This document shows positions 22,635-31,028 of a DNA stretch of 31,093 bases, piece after piece. The number at the start of each line of letters is the position of its first letter. Within the stretch, counting starts at the first letter, position 1. Origin of the DNA: RYN-133 sp036497285 (lineage in GTDB: Bacteria; Actinomycetota; Actinomycetes; Mycobacteriales; Jatrophihabitantaceae); contig DASXJR010000070.1 of NCBI GenBank assembly GCA_036497285.1, forward strand, positions 1 to 31,093, given 5' to 3'. Made by a program: the position numbers and the translations under genes. The notes under the pieces are model-generated. The model was not told the DNA's origin, made no database searches, and saw only the letters and a program-made list of their open reading frames with translations.

Positions 22635-23114
22635 TCAACTCAGCACCAACTCGGTTCGCGGCCGCACGTCGCTGCGGTCGACCTCTCGCACCAGCCTCTC
22701 GACGGGCGCTCCGTCGAGCGTCGCTTCGGGTTCGACGTCGAGCCACGGCACCAGCACGAACGCCCGCTCGTGCGCCCGAGGGTGGGGCAGTGTGAGCTCA
22801 GGGTCGTCGCTGCGTACGCCCTCCACGGCCACCACGTCCACGTCGAGCGTCCGCGGGCCCCATCGCACGTCCCTGGTCCGCCCGGCGCCCTGCTCGGCCG
22901 CCTGGGCGCGCGTGAGCCAGTCCCGCGCGGTGGCCGTCGAATCCTCGACGAGCAGCACTGCGTTGAGGTAGTCGTCCTGCGGGACGGGTCCCCAGGGCGC
23001 CGTCTCGTACACCGGCGAAACCGCGACCAGCCACCGACGCACCGCGTCGACCGCGCCCTGCAGATGCGCGAGCCGGTCGCCCAGGTTGGACCCGATCGAC
23101 AGGACTGCGGTCAC
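22635..23114 (-). CDS. folK: 2-amino-4-hydroxy-6-hydroxymethyldihydropteridine pyrophosphokinase
   Basis: 159-aa HPPK, transferring pyrophosphate from ATP to the hydroxymethylpterin in tetrahydrofolate synthesis. The N-terminus VTAVLSIGSNLGDRLAHLQGAV and SPVYETAPWG (33-42) bind pterin. The signature RWGPRTLDVDV (84-94) holds the Mg-binding aspartates. LTLPHPRAHERAFVLVPWLD (108-126) is the ATP-contact loop. The GTG start overlaps the folB stop; the longer frame lies inside folB and is rejected. Length and motifs are normal. Step order in the operon matches the pathway (folE, folP, folB, folK). Confidence 0.95.
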   Translation of the reverse strand: MTAVLSIGSNLGDRLAHLQGAVDAVRRWLVAVSPVYETAPWGPVPQDDYLNAVLLVEDSTATARDWLTRAQAAEQGAGRTRDVRWGPRTLDVDVVAVEGVRSDDPELTLPHPRAHERAFVLVPWLDVEPEATLDGAPVERLVREVDRSDVRPRTELVLS

Positions 23115-23482
23115 TGGGTCCGCCGGATGCTCACGGCAACGTCGGCGAACTGGTGCGGAATCGGCGCCTGCGGCTTGTGCACACTCACCGTCGCCGCCGC
23201 GACGCGCGCGTCGGCCAGGCACACGTCGGCAAGGCGTTGCGCCAACGTCTCGAGCAGGTTCACCGGCTCGCCACCGATGACCGCGGCCAACGCTGACGCC
23301 AACTCGCCGTAGTGGACGGTGTCGCTCACGTCGTCACTGGCCGCCGCCATCGACGTGTCGAGTTCGAGGTCGACGTCGACGACGAAGTCCTGCCCGTCGC
23401 GCCGCTCGAAGTCGAACACGCCGTGGTTTCCGCGCACGGTCAGGCCGGTGAGGACGATGTGGTCGGGGTCGGGCTCAACCAC
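23111..23482 (-). CDS. folB: Dihydroneopterin aldolase
   Basis: 123-aa enzyme that converts dihydroneopterin to 6-hydroxymethyldihydropterin and glycolaldehyde. The family core is IVLTGLTVRGNHGVFDFERRDGQ (9-31), VSDTVHYGELA, and NLLETLAQRLADVCL. The catalytic lysine is Lys103 in VHKPQAPIPHQFADV. The start is taken as GTG 23482, which overlaps the folP stop by 8 bases, a tight coupling; the upstream frame is inside folP. Predicted to form the usual octamer. Stop overlaps folK. Confidence 0.95.
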   Translation of the reverse strand: MVEPDPDHIVLTGLTVRGNHGVFDFERRDGQDFVVDVDLELDTSMAAASDDVSDTVHYGELASALAAVIGGEPVNLLETLAQRLADVCLADARVAAATVSVHKPQAPIPHQFADVAVSIRRTQ

Positions 23483-24296
23483 GCTGCACCGCCGCGACCG
23501 CCAGCGCCGCATCGACGGACGGGCGGACCTCGTGCACCCGCACACCCCAAACGCCCTGCAAGGCGCAGTACGCGGTGAGTGCGGTCGTGGCGTCCTCTCG
23601 GTCGTCGACCGAGCGCGGCTTGCCGTCAGCGTCGGCCAACAGCTTGCCCAGGAAGGATTTCCGCGACGACCCCACCAACACCGGGAAGCCAAGGGCTGTC
23701 AAGCTGGGCAGCTCACGCAGCAACCGCCAGTTGTGCTCGCCGGTCTTCGCGAAGCCCAGCCCGGGGTCGACAACCAGGGCGGACGCAGCGACGCCGCCGT
23801 CAATTGCCGCGTCGACGCGTGCCTGCAGTTCGGTCCGGACATCGAGCACCACGTCGTCGTACTGCGCGAACCGGTGCATCGTCGCGCCGTGCGCGCGCCA
23901 GTGCATCAGGATCCACGGGCAGCCCGCGTCGCGCACCACGTCGACCATCGCGGGGTCACCCAGGCCGCCGGACACGTCGTTGACCACGCCCGCGCCGGCT
24001 TCGAGCGCGGCGGCCGCGACCGATGCGTGGTAGGTGTCGATCGATGTCGGCACGCCGGCCGAACGCAGCGCGCGCAGCACCGGCAGCACCCGCCGGCACT
24101 CTTCGTCCCCATCGATGCGGGCCGCCCCCGGACGGGTGGACTCGCCGCCGACATCGATGAGGTCGGCGCCGTCGCGACGCATCTGCACCGCGTGCTCGAC
24201 CGCATGATCGAGATCGGTCCACCGGCCACCGTCCGAGAACGAGTCCGGGGTGACGTTGAGAACCCCCATCACCACGATGCGATCCGGGTTCTGCAT
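23475..24296 (-). CDS. folP: Dihydropteroate synthase
   Basis: 273-aa TIM-barrel enzyme joining p-aminobenzoate to hydroxymethyldihydropterin pyrophosphate; the sulfonamide target. Signature 1 is GVLNVTPDSFSDGG (11-24), signature 2 is GADLIDVGGESTRPGA (43-58). The phosphate/pterin-binding strands SIDTYHASVA, VVNDVSGG, VVDPGLGFAKTGEHNW and VLVGSSRKSFLG are intact, so it should be active (FolP1 type rather than the diverged FolP2). ATG 24296 is 5 bases after the folE stop; GTG 24272 is a less likely start. Confidence 0.95.
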   Translation of the reverse strand: MQNPDRIVVMGVLNVTPDSFSDGGRWTDLDHAVEHAVQMRRDGADLIDVGGESTRPGAARIDGDEECRRVLPVLRALRSAGVPTSIDTYHASVAAAALEAGAGVVNDVSGGLGDPAMVDVVRDAGCPWILMHWRAHGATMHRFAQYDDVVLDVRTELQARVDAAIDGGVAASALVVDPGLGFAKTGEHNWRLLRELPSLTALGFPVLVGSSRKSFLGKLLADADGKPRSVDDREDATTALTAYCALQGVWGVRVHEVRPSVDAALAVAAVQRG

Positions 24297-24301
24297 GGTG
24301 A

Positions 24302-24883
24302 TCAACGACCCAGAATCAGGCTCAGCGCTTCGGCGCGGGTACGCGGGTCGGTCTGCATGATGCCGCGCACGGCCGAGGTCATCGTTGTCGTGCCGGGCTT
24401 GCGCACGCCTCGCATCGCCATGCACAGATGCTCGGCCTGCACCACGACGATGACCCCGCGCGGCTGCAGCCGGGTCATGACGGCGTCGGCCACCTGCGAG
24501 GTCAGCCGTTCCTGCACCTGCGGCCGCCGCGCATAGAGGTCGACCACCCGGGCCAGCTTCGAGAGCCCGGTGATCCGCCCGTCCACACCGGGGATGTAGC
24601 CCACTGCAGCGGTCCCGTGCCACGGCACGAGGTGATGCTCGCAGGTCGAGTAGAGCGGGATGTCCTTGACGAGCACGAGTTCGTCGTGGCCCTCGTCGAA
24701 CGAGGTCTCGAGCACGTCGTCAGGAGTGGCGAACAGGCCCGCCATCGTCTCGGCGTAGGCCCTGGCCACGCGCCGGGGCGTCGCCCTCAGTCCTTCCCGG
24801 TCGGGGTCCTCACCGATCGCGATCAGCAGTTCGCGAACGGCCGCCGCGGCCCGGTCGAGGTCGACGCCGGACCCCCCGCTCAC
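24302..24883 (-). CDS. folE: GTP cyclohydrolase I
   Basis: 193-aa first enzyme of the folate pathway, forming dihydroneopterin triphosphate from GTP. Zinc ligands Cys81, His84 and Cys154, and His83 next to them (YSTCEHHLVPWHG; EHLCMAMRGV). GLRATPRRVARAYAE near the N-terminus and GLSKLARVVDLYARRPQVQERLT in the core are typical. Type IA, zinc-dependent. The GTG start overlaps the ftsH stop (GTGA), coupling folate synthesis to FtsH translation as in mycobacteria. Confidence 0.96.
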   Translation of the reverse strand: MSGGSGVDLDRAAAAVRELLIAIGEDPDREGLRATPRRVARAYAETMAGLFATPDDVLETSFDEGHDELVLVKDIPLYSTCEHHLVPWHGTAAVGYIPGVDGRITGLSKLARVVDLYARRPQVQERLTSQVADAVMTRLQPRGVIVVVQAEHLCMAMRGVRKPGTTTMTSAVRGIMQTDPRTRAEALSLILGR

Positions 24884-26925
24884 GCTCCCGTGCCGGGACC
24901 GAAGACGCCCGGATGCTGCGCGTGCGGGCCGGTCGGCTCGGGCGTCTCGGTGCCGGGCGTGACGCCGGGCTGGGCGTGCCCGTTGGGCTCGGGACTCTTC
25001 CGCAGCGACGTCGGGATCTCGACTGGCGGACGGTCGCTCGGGGTGCGCTTGCCGAACCCGCCGAAGGTGTTGTGCGGCGGACGCTTGCGCACACCGTTGA
25101 GGATCCGCTCGAGATCTTCCTTGTTCAGCGTCTCCTTGTCGACGAGCTCGAGCACCATCGCGTCGAGCGCGTCACGGTACTGCAGGAGGATCTCCCACGC
25201 CTCGTCGTGCGCACGCTCGATGAGCTCGCGAACCTCGGCGTCGATGTCCGAGGCAATCTCTTCGGAGTAGTCGCGCTGGTGACCGTAGTCGCGGCCCATG
25301 AACGGCTCGGCGTCGCCGGTGCCGTACTTGACCGCGCCGAGCTTGGCGCTCATGCCGTACTCCGTGACCATCGCCCGTGCCAGCTTGGTGGCCTTCTCGA
25401 TGTCGTTGGACGCGCCTGTCGTCGGCTCGTGGAAGACCAGTTCTTCGGCCGCACGCCCACCCAGGGCGTACACCAGCTGATCGAGGATCTCCGCGCGCGT
25501 CTGCGTGTAGCGGTCTTCGAGCGGCAGCACCAACGTGTGCCCGAGCGAGCGGCCGCGCGGCAGGATCGTCACCTTGTGCACCGGGTCGAGGTTGGGCATC
25601 GACCACGCGGTGAGCGCGTGCCCCGCTTCGTGATAGGCGGTGACCCGCTTCTCCTTGTCGCTCATCGCCCGGGTCTTGCGTTCCGGTCCGGCGATCACAC
25701 GGTCGATGGCTTCCTCGAGCGCCTGAGTGGTGATCAACCTGCCGTTGTTGCGTGCGGTGAGCAGCGCGGCTTCGTTGACGACGTTGGCCAGGTCGGCACC
25801 GGTGAAGCCCGGGGTGCGGCGCGCGATCACACCGAGGTCGACGTCGGCGGCGAACGGCTTGCCCTTGGCGTGCACCTTCAGCACGGCCTCACGGCCGATG
25901 ACGTCCGGCGGGCCGACCGCGATCTGCCGGTCGAAGCGGCCGGGACGCAGCAGCGCCGGGTCGAGGATGTCGGGACGGTTGGTCGCGGCGATCAGGATCA
26001 CGCCGCCCTTGACGTCGAAGCCGTCCATCTCGACGAGCAACTGGTTCAGGGTCTGCTCGCGCTCGTCGTGGCCACCGCCGAGGCCGGCGCCACGGTGCCG
26101 ACCGACCGCGTCGATCTCGTCGACGAAGATGATCGCGGGCGCGTTCGACTTGGCCTGCTCGAACAGGTCACGCACCCGGGAGGCGCCGACACCGACGAAC
26201 ATCTCGACGAAGTCGGAGCCGGAGATCGAGTAGAACGGGACGCCCGCCTCGCCGGCGACCGCGCGCGCGAGCAGCGTCTTACCGGTTCCGGGCGGGCCGT
26301 ACAGCAGCACGCCCTTGGGGATCTTCGCGCCGATCGCCTGGAACTTGGCGGGGTTGGCGAGGAACTCCTTGATCTCTTGCAGTTCCTCGATCGCCTCGTC
26401 GGCGCCCGCGACGTCCTGGAAGGTCGTCTTCGGGGTGTCCTTGCTGACGAGCTTGGCCTTCGATCGGCCGAAACTCATCACCCGGTTGCCGCCGCCCTGC
26501 ACCTGGCTCATGACGAAGAAGAGCACGCCGACGATCAACAGGATCGGCAGCAGGCTGACCAGGATCGACAGCCAGGCATTCTCTTTGGTGATCGAGGTGC
26601 GCCAGTCGAGGGGCTGGCCGTTCTGCCCCTTCGCCTTGTTCAACGCGTTGACGATCGTGGTGTCCGCGCCGGAGGGGTACTGCGTGCTGATCTTGCTGTA
26701 GCCCGCGAACTTCTGGTTGGGGGCCATGTCGATCTGGAGCGACTGCTCCTTGTCGCCCACGACAACCTTTGCCACGTGTCCGCTGTTGATGGCTTTCAGA
26801 GCGTCGGACGTGCTCACCCCGTGGTACGCACTGCCGCTGGACAGCAGGTTTGGCAGGATGAGGAAGGCAAAGAGGATCACGGCGGCCCAAAGCCACCATG
26901 ACCGCAGAATGCGTTTGCGATTCAT
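24880..26925 (-). CDS. ftsH: ATP-dependent zinc metalloprotease FtsH
   Basis: 681-aa membrane-bound AAA+ protease. Two transmembrane segments (about 9-28 and 118-139) flank an extracytoplasmic domain. Walker A is GPPGTGKT (210-217), Walker B IIFVDEIDAVGR (265-276), and the second region of homology lies around ATNRPDILDPALLRPGRFDRQ. The pore motif is VEMFVGVGASRV, and the zinc site HEAGH is at 432-436, with ASNDIEKAT supplying the third ligand Asp. The C-terminal tail from about 625 is Pro/Gly-rich and disordered (KSPEPNGHAQPG...). Degrades misfolded membrane proteins and regulators. The ATG at 26925 (MNRKRILRSWW) fits FtsH N-termini; a TTG 39 bases upstream is less likely. 84 bases separate it from hpt. 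Confidence 0.97.
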   Translation of the reverse strand: MNRKRILRSWWLWAAVILFAFLILPNLLSSGSAYHGVSTSDALKAINSGHVAKVVVGDKEQSLQIDMAPNQKFAGYSKISTQYPSGADTTIVNALNKAKGQNGQPLDWRTSITKENAWLSILVSLLPILLIVGVLFFVMSQVQGGGNRVMSFGRSKAKLVSKDTPKTTFQDVAGADEAIEELQEIKEFLANPAKFQAIGAKIPKGVLLYGPPGTGKTLLARAVAGEAGVPFYSISGSDFVEMFVGVGASRVRDLFEQAKSNAPAIIFVDEIDAVGRHRGAGLGGGHDEREQTLNQLLVEMDGFDVKGGVILIAATNRPDILDPALLRPGRFDRQIAVGPPDVIGREAVLKVHAKGKPFAADVDLGVIARRTPGFTGADLANVVNEAALLTARNNGRLITTQALEEAIDRVIAGPERKTRAMSDKEKRVTAYHEAGHALTAWSMPNLDPVHKVTILPRGRSLGHTLVLPLEDRYTQTRAEILDQLVYALGGRAAEELVFHEPTTGASNDIEKATKLARAMVTEYGMSAKLGAVKYGTGDAEPFMGRDYGHQRDYSEEIASDIDAEVRELIERAHDEAWEILLQYRDALDAMVLELVDKETLNKEDLERILNGVRKRPPHNTFGGFGKRTPSDRPPVEIPTSLRKSPEPNGHAQPGVTPGTETPEPTGPHAQHPGVFGPGTGA

Positions 26926-27009
26926 ATCGTCTGGACGAACGGCGCGCCGTCCGCGTTCCTCCAACTGAGCGGGCTGTGTCCTACTCGACGGTACACGTCC
27001 ACCTGTGAA

Positions 27010-27558
27010 TCAACTGGCGTACACCTCGGGCTTCAACCGGCCGATATACGGCAGGTCGCGGTACCGCTCGGCGTAGTCGAGGCCGTACCCCACTACGAAC
27101 TCGTTCGGGATGTCGAATCCCACATATTTCACCGGCACATGCACCTTGACCGCGTCCGGTTTGCGCAGCAGTGCGACCACTTCGATCGAGGCGGGCTGGC
27201 GTGCGGACAGGTTCTTCAACAGCCACGACAACGTGAGTCCGGAGTCGATGATGTCCTCGACGATGAGGACGTGCTCGCCCGCGATGTCACGATCGAGGTC
27301 CTTGAGGATCCGCACCACCCCGGAGCTCGTCGTCGCGCTGCCGTAGGAGCTGACGGCCATGAACTCCATGGTGGACGGGCGTTCGAGCACCCGCGCCAGG
27401 TCGGACATGAACATGACCGCGCCCTTGAGCACGCCGACGAGCAGCGGCTCACGATCGTCGTAATCGGCGTCGATCTGCTTGGCCAGATCAGCGGTCTTGG
27501 CCTGGATCTGCTCGGCCGTGACGATCACGTCGTCGATGTCGGCGTCGAGTTCACTCAC
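27010..27558 (-). CDS. hpt: Hypoxanthine phosphoribosyltransferase
   Basis: 182-aa purine salvage enzyme making IMP or GMP from hypoxanthine or guanine and PRPP. The type I PRTase motif VLIVEDIIDSGLTL (97-110) binds the ribose phosphate. VGVLKGAVMFMSDLAR (41-56) holds the pyrophosphate loop, and YGSATTSSG is the flexible loop. Base recognition lies in KYVGFDIPNEFVVGYGLDYAERYRDLPYIG. The GTG start overlaps the tilS stop. The hpt-tilS pairing is conserved in actinobacteria and many Firmicutes. Confidence 0.96.
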   Translation of the reverse strand: MSELDADIDDVIVTAEQIQAKTADLAKQIDADYDDREPLLVGVLKGAVMFMSDLARVLERPSTMEFMAVSSYGSATTSSGVVRILKDLDRDIAGEHVLIVEDIIDSGLTLSWLLKNLSARQPASIEVVALLRKPDAVKVHVPVKYVGFDIPNEFVVGYGLDYAERYRDLPYIGRLKPEVYAS

Positions 27559-28508
27559 GACAGGCTCCCGGGGGTCGGCGACTCGAGGACGAGTCTCGCA
27601 GACACGCGCCGCACCTCTACACGGCCGGGTAGCTGGATCGCGCCCTGACCGTGCCAGTCGGTGACCAGTGCGTCGATGCGTTCGATGTGCTCGGCCCTGA
27701 CTTCGTCGGCGCCGCCGCCGAGCAGCCAGGCCCGCAGCAATCGGGTGCGCACCGCCCGCGGCAACGCTGCCACTGCGGTCACGTCCAGCCCTGCTTCGGT
27801 TTCCGCTTGGCAGGCAGCGGAAAGTGCCCAGTCGCGCAGCGCATCGTCGTCGTCCTGCAACTGCGCAGCGGTGCGCGCCAGTGCCTCGGACACTCCGCCC
27901 TGCAGCACGTCCTCGAGCAACGGCAGCACCTCACGACGCAGGCGCACCCGCTGCAACGCGCGGTCCGCGTTGTGCGGGTCGTCCCAGTAGTCGAGGCCGA
28001 GTGCGCGGCACGCAGCCTCGGTCGTCGCGCGCCGGATCTCCAGCAACGGACGGCCGTAGCGGCCCGCCCGGGCACGCATGCCGCTGATCGAGCGCGGCCC
28101 CGATCCCCGTCCCAGCCCGAGCAGTACCGTCTCGGCCTGGTCGTCCAGGGTGTGCCCGAGCAGCACGGCGCGGTCCAACGATTCGGCCACCGCATCCAGC
28201 GCGGCGTACCGGGCCGTGCGTGCGGCCGCCTCTCGTCCCCCGTCGCGCCCGACCTCGACCCGGATCACCTCGACCGGGTCGAACCCCAGTTCGTAGCCGA
28301 TGGCTGCCACGCGCGCGGCCTGCGTGTCCGACCCGTCCTGCAGGCCATGATCGATCGTGACCAGCCCGGCCACCGGCGCCTCGAAGGCGACCGCAGCGGC
28401 CAGCGCGAGCGAATCCGCACCGCCCGAGCAGGCAACCAGGACCGGCGCCGCGACGAACGGTCGCACCGCCGAACGGATCGCGGCTACGGCCGGGTGCGGA
28501 CCGGGCAT
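27555..28508 (-). CDS. tilS: tRNA(Ile)-lysidine synthetase
   Basis: 317-aa PP-loop ATPase that converts C34 of the CAU-anticodon tRNA-Ile to lysidine. The ATP-binding PP-loop SGGADSLAL is at 28-36, DHGLQDGSDTQAARV follows, and LLGHTLDDQAETVLLGLGRGSGPRSISGM is the family's conserved second block. ALQRVRLRREVLPLLEDV ends the catalytic domain. The C-terminal region is short, the usual actinobacterial form without the long tRNA-binding extensions. ATG 28508 lies 3 bases after the zincin stop. Confidence 0.95.
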   Translation of the reverse strand: MPGPHPAVAAIRSAVRPFVAAPVLVACSGGADSLALAAAVAFEAPVAGLVTIDHGLQDGSDTQAARVAAIGYELGFDPVEVIRVEVGRDGGREAAARTARYAALDAVAESLDRAVLLGHTLDDQAETVLLGLGRGSGPRSISGMRARAGRYGRPLLEIRRATTEAACRALGLDYWDDPHNADRALQRVRLRREVLPLLEDVLQGGVSEALARTAAQLQDDDDALRDWALSAACQAETEAGLDVTAVAALPRAVRTRLLRAWLLGGGADEVRAEHIERIDALVTDWHGQGAIQLPGRVEVRRVSARLVLESPTPGSLS

Positions 28509-28511
28509 CGC

Positions 28512-29558
28512 TCAGGCGTGAACGCGCTTGATCCAGCTCAACGGTTCGGCGATCTCGGCCTTGGTCGGCAGGGTGTCCCGCGAGGTCCAGATCGCGTTGA
28601 AGCCGTCGAGCCCGACACGGTCGATGACGGTGCGCACGAACATCGATCCGTCGATGTACTGCCGGGTCTTTGCGTCGATGCCGAGTACGCGGCGAAGCAC
28701 CCGGTCGAGCGTGTTGCCGCCCTTGCGGCGCCGCGCGGCGAATCGTTTCTCGATCGCTTCCTGCGACGGGATCACCGAAGCGGGGACCGCGTTCATCACG
28801 TATTCCGCGTGGCCCTCGACCAGTGACATGAACGCGGTGATGCGGTCGAGCACTGCGCGCTGTTCGGGCGTGGCGATCACCGAGAGCAGTCCTTCTCCGT
28901 CGCCCTGACCACGCACGACCCGCACCAGTTCGCCGACCGCGCCGGACAGTCGACGCTTGAGCGCTGCGGGATCGGTGTCGGTGGCTTCTGTGAGTGCGTT
29001 CACCTCGTCGTGCATGTGCTGGCGCAGCCACGGCACCGCGGTGAACTGCACGCGGTGGGTGACCTCGTGCAGGCACACCCAGAGCCGGAAGTCGGCCGGC
29101 GTGATCTTGAGTTGACGTTCGACGGACACGATGTTCGGCGCGACCAGCAACAACTGGCCGCGCGGGCGGTCGAAGAACTCGAATTGGCCGAGCACCTTTC
29201 CGGACAGGAAGCCCAGCACCAGGCCGACCTGGACGCCGGTGAGCCGTCCGCCTATGCCTTCGGTGATGCGTCCGACCGGGTTGTCGGCGGCGAGCTTGTC
29301 GACGAGCGGGGTGAGCACCGCGCGCATGCCGCTGCTGTTCGCGTCGACCCACGCCGGGCGGTCGATGACGCGGGTGACCGCGCTGACCTTCGGTTCCTCC
29401 AGCCCGGTCAGCTCGGCGACATGTGCCGCCGCGCGGGCGGTCGCCTGGTACAGCTCGCCGACCGCGTCATCGGCCTCGGCGCGAGTGGCACTGGGCGGCG
29501 GCGGGCTGAACCTTTTGGCCACCCGCGCTGCGACGTCCCAATCGATGAGCGCACCCAC
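28512..29558 (-). CDS. Zinc-dependent metalloprotease-like protein (DUF2342, F420-associated family)
   Basis: 348-aa zincin-fold protein. The metal site is HEVTH at 164-168 (LWVCLHEVTHRVQFTAVPWL), with EGHAEYVMNA as the probable third-ligand helix. ARRRKGGNTLDRVLRRVLGIDAKTRQY is a recognisable conserved block near the C-terminus. The family is annotated as zinc-dependent metalloprotease or as coenzyme F420 biosynthesis-associated from its phylogenetic distribution; no activity has been firmly shown to my knowledge. Its position between tilS and the PBP4-type gene matches Rv3626c. GTG start; stop lies 3 bases before tilS. No signal peptide seen. Confidence 0.9.
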   Translation of the reverse strand: MGALIDWDVAARVAKRFSPPPPSATRAEADDAVGELYQATARAAAHVAELTGLEEPKVSAVTRVIDRPAWVDANSSGMRAVLTPLVDKLAADNPVGRITEGIGGRLTGVQVGLVLGFLSGKVLGQFEFFDRPRGQLLLVAPNIVSVERQLKITPADFRLWVCLHEVTHRVQFTAVPWLRQHMHDEVNALTEATDTDPAALKRRLSGAVGELVRVVRGQGDGEGLLSVIATPEQRAVLDRITAFMSLVEGHAEYVMNAVPASVIPSQEAIEKRFAARRRKGGNTLDRVLRRVLGIDAKTRQYIDGSMFVRTVIDRVGLDGFNAIWTSRDTLPTKAEIAEPLSWIKRVHA

Positions 29559-29591
29559 GGATTCGACAGTACCGGGCGTTGCCGCGAGTGC

Positions 29592-30980
29592 TCAGTTGCA
29601 GCCGCAGCGGGTCAACCGGGTGGCGAGCGCATCCAGGGCCGCCTCGGCGCCGTAGGTTCCGATCGCGCGGTCCGCGTCGAACGAGAACGCGAGCAGCGCA
29701 CCGGTTCGGTCGCGTACCAGACCCGCCAGCGACGAGACCGTCGACAGCGTGCCCGTCTTGGCCCGGATCCGACCGGCGGCGTAGCGCTGCGCGCCCGCGG
29801 TGTAGCGCAGCTCGAGCGTGCCGCTCCAGCCGGCGACCGGCAGCATCGACGCGATCAGGTGCAGCTGTGCCGCGGCCTTGGGTGCGGTCGTGTCGGCGCC
29901 GCCCACCAACCGCAGCACGCCGACCAGCGCGGCCGGGGACACCCGGTCGGCCGACGACAGTCCGCTGCCGTCCTTCATCCCGCTGCCGACGTGTACGCCG
30001 AGTCGGCCGAGCACGGTGCGGATCGCAGTGACCGCGCCGGTGAACGAGGCCGGCTGGTGCTCGGCGATCGCGACCTGGCGGGCCAGCACGTCGGCGATCA
30101 CGTTGTCAGAGGTCTGCAGCATCTCGTCGATCAACTCGGACACCGGCGCCGAGCGCACGCTCGCGACCACCTTCGCGCCCGCCGGGGCCTTGCCCTGCGT
30201 GACCGACAGCTTGGGATCACCCAGCAGTTTCGCCAACGCCGCGCCGGCGTCGAGGTCGGGCTCGGTGCTGCGGGCGTAACCCGGTGGCGCGATGACCGCG
30301 GCGTCGCTCATCACGGCGGTGATCGGCGCCGCGTAGCTCGTACCGATGTCGGTCCTGTCCCAGGACGGCGCGATCGACGGGCCCGCGAACAGCGACCCGT
30401 CCACGACAATGCGGTGCACGGCGACGTGCGCGTGGTGCAACTGGGTGACCAGATCGCTGATCCGCGCCGCGCCGGCGTAGGTGCTGGGTTTGCCCGGCGC
30501 AGCGGCGGCCAGCGTCGGGTCACCACCGCCGACCAGGTAGACCGTGCCGTCACCCGTCGAGACGATCTTCGTCGTGAGCCGGTCGCCCGGCTCGTGCACC
30601 GCGAACATGGCGGCGGCGGTGAGCAGCTTGCCCGTCGAGGCGGGCGCGGCGGGCGTGTTGCCTCGGCCGTCGAAAAGGATCTTGCCGGTGTGCGCGTCGA
30701 TCACCCGGGCCAGCAGGCGTCCGCCGAGCCCCGGTGCCTTGGCCAGCGCGCCGATCGCCTCTCGCACACCAGCCGGGGTGGCCGAGGTCGATCGTGCCGT
30801 GGACGGCGCGGTCGTCGGGGCGGCGGTGACAGCGGACAGCGCCGGGGGTAGGGACGGATGTGGGGGCGCCGGCGCCGCGGTCGCCCGGTGCACCACGCGG
30901 GTGACCGCGTATCCGGCGACGAAGGCGGCCGCGATGACCAGCACCACCACGACCGCAGTGGCCCACCAACGCCGTCCCAT
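29592..30980 (-). CDS. dacB: D-alanyl-D-alanine carboxypeptidase/endopeptidase (PBP4, S13)
   Basis: 462-aa envelope enzyme that trims or cleaves peptidoglycan cross-links. A signal anchor lies at about 7-27, followed by an Ala/Pro/Thr-rich spacer (33-70). Catalytic motifs: SxxK at Ser115-Lys118 (ASTGKLL), SDN at 291-293 and KTG at 408-410. The extra domain between SxxK and SDN characteristic of S13 enzymes is present (GGGDPTLAAA, VVDGSLFAGPSIAPSWD). DGSGLSSADRVSPAAL lies at 337-352. Two near-terminal cysteines (CGC) may form a disulfide or bind metal. Corresponds in position to Rv3627c. Divergent from ppa across 48 bases. Confidence 0.93.
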   Translation of the reverse strand: MGRRWWATAVVVVLVIAAAFVAGYAVTRVVHRATAAPAPPHPSLPPALSAVTAAPTTAPSTARSTSATPAGVREAIGALAKAPGLGGRLLARVIDAHTGKILFDGRGNTPAAPASTGKLLTAAAMFAVHEPGDRLTTKIVSTGDGTVYLVGGGDPTLAAAAPGKPSTYAGAARISDLVTQLHHAHVAVHRIVVDGSLFAGPSIAPSWDRTDIGTSYAAPITAVMSDAAVIAPPGYARSTEPDLDAGAALAKLLGDPKLSVTQGKAPAGAKVVASVRSAPVSELIDEMLQTSDNVIADVLARQVAIAEHQPASFTGAVTAIRTVLGRLGVHVGSGMKDGSGLSSADRVSPAALVGVLRLVGGADTTAPKAAAQLHLIASMLPVAGWSGTLELRYTAGAQRYAAGRIRAKTGTLSTVSSLAGLVRDRTGALLAFSFDADRAIGTYGAEAALDALATRLTRCGCN

Positions 30981-31028
30981 GATGCGTCAGACTATGTCGG
31001 TCACCGCCCGCAGGAGAGGAGCCCCACC

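Noticed and set aside
24913..26901. + strand open frame of about 660 codons opposite ftsH
   Set aside because: Mirror of ftsH codon bias; translation has no recognisable domain while ftsH motifs are complete on the other strand.
29010..30851. + strand open frame of about 610 codons opposite dacB and the zincin gene
   Set aside because: Spans two well-supported minus-strand genes; Arg/Gly/Asp-rich shadow translation.
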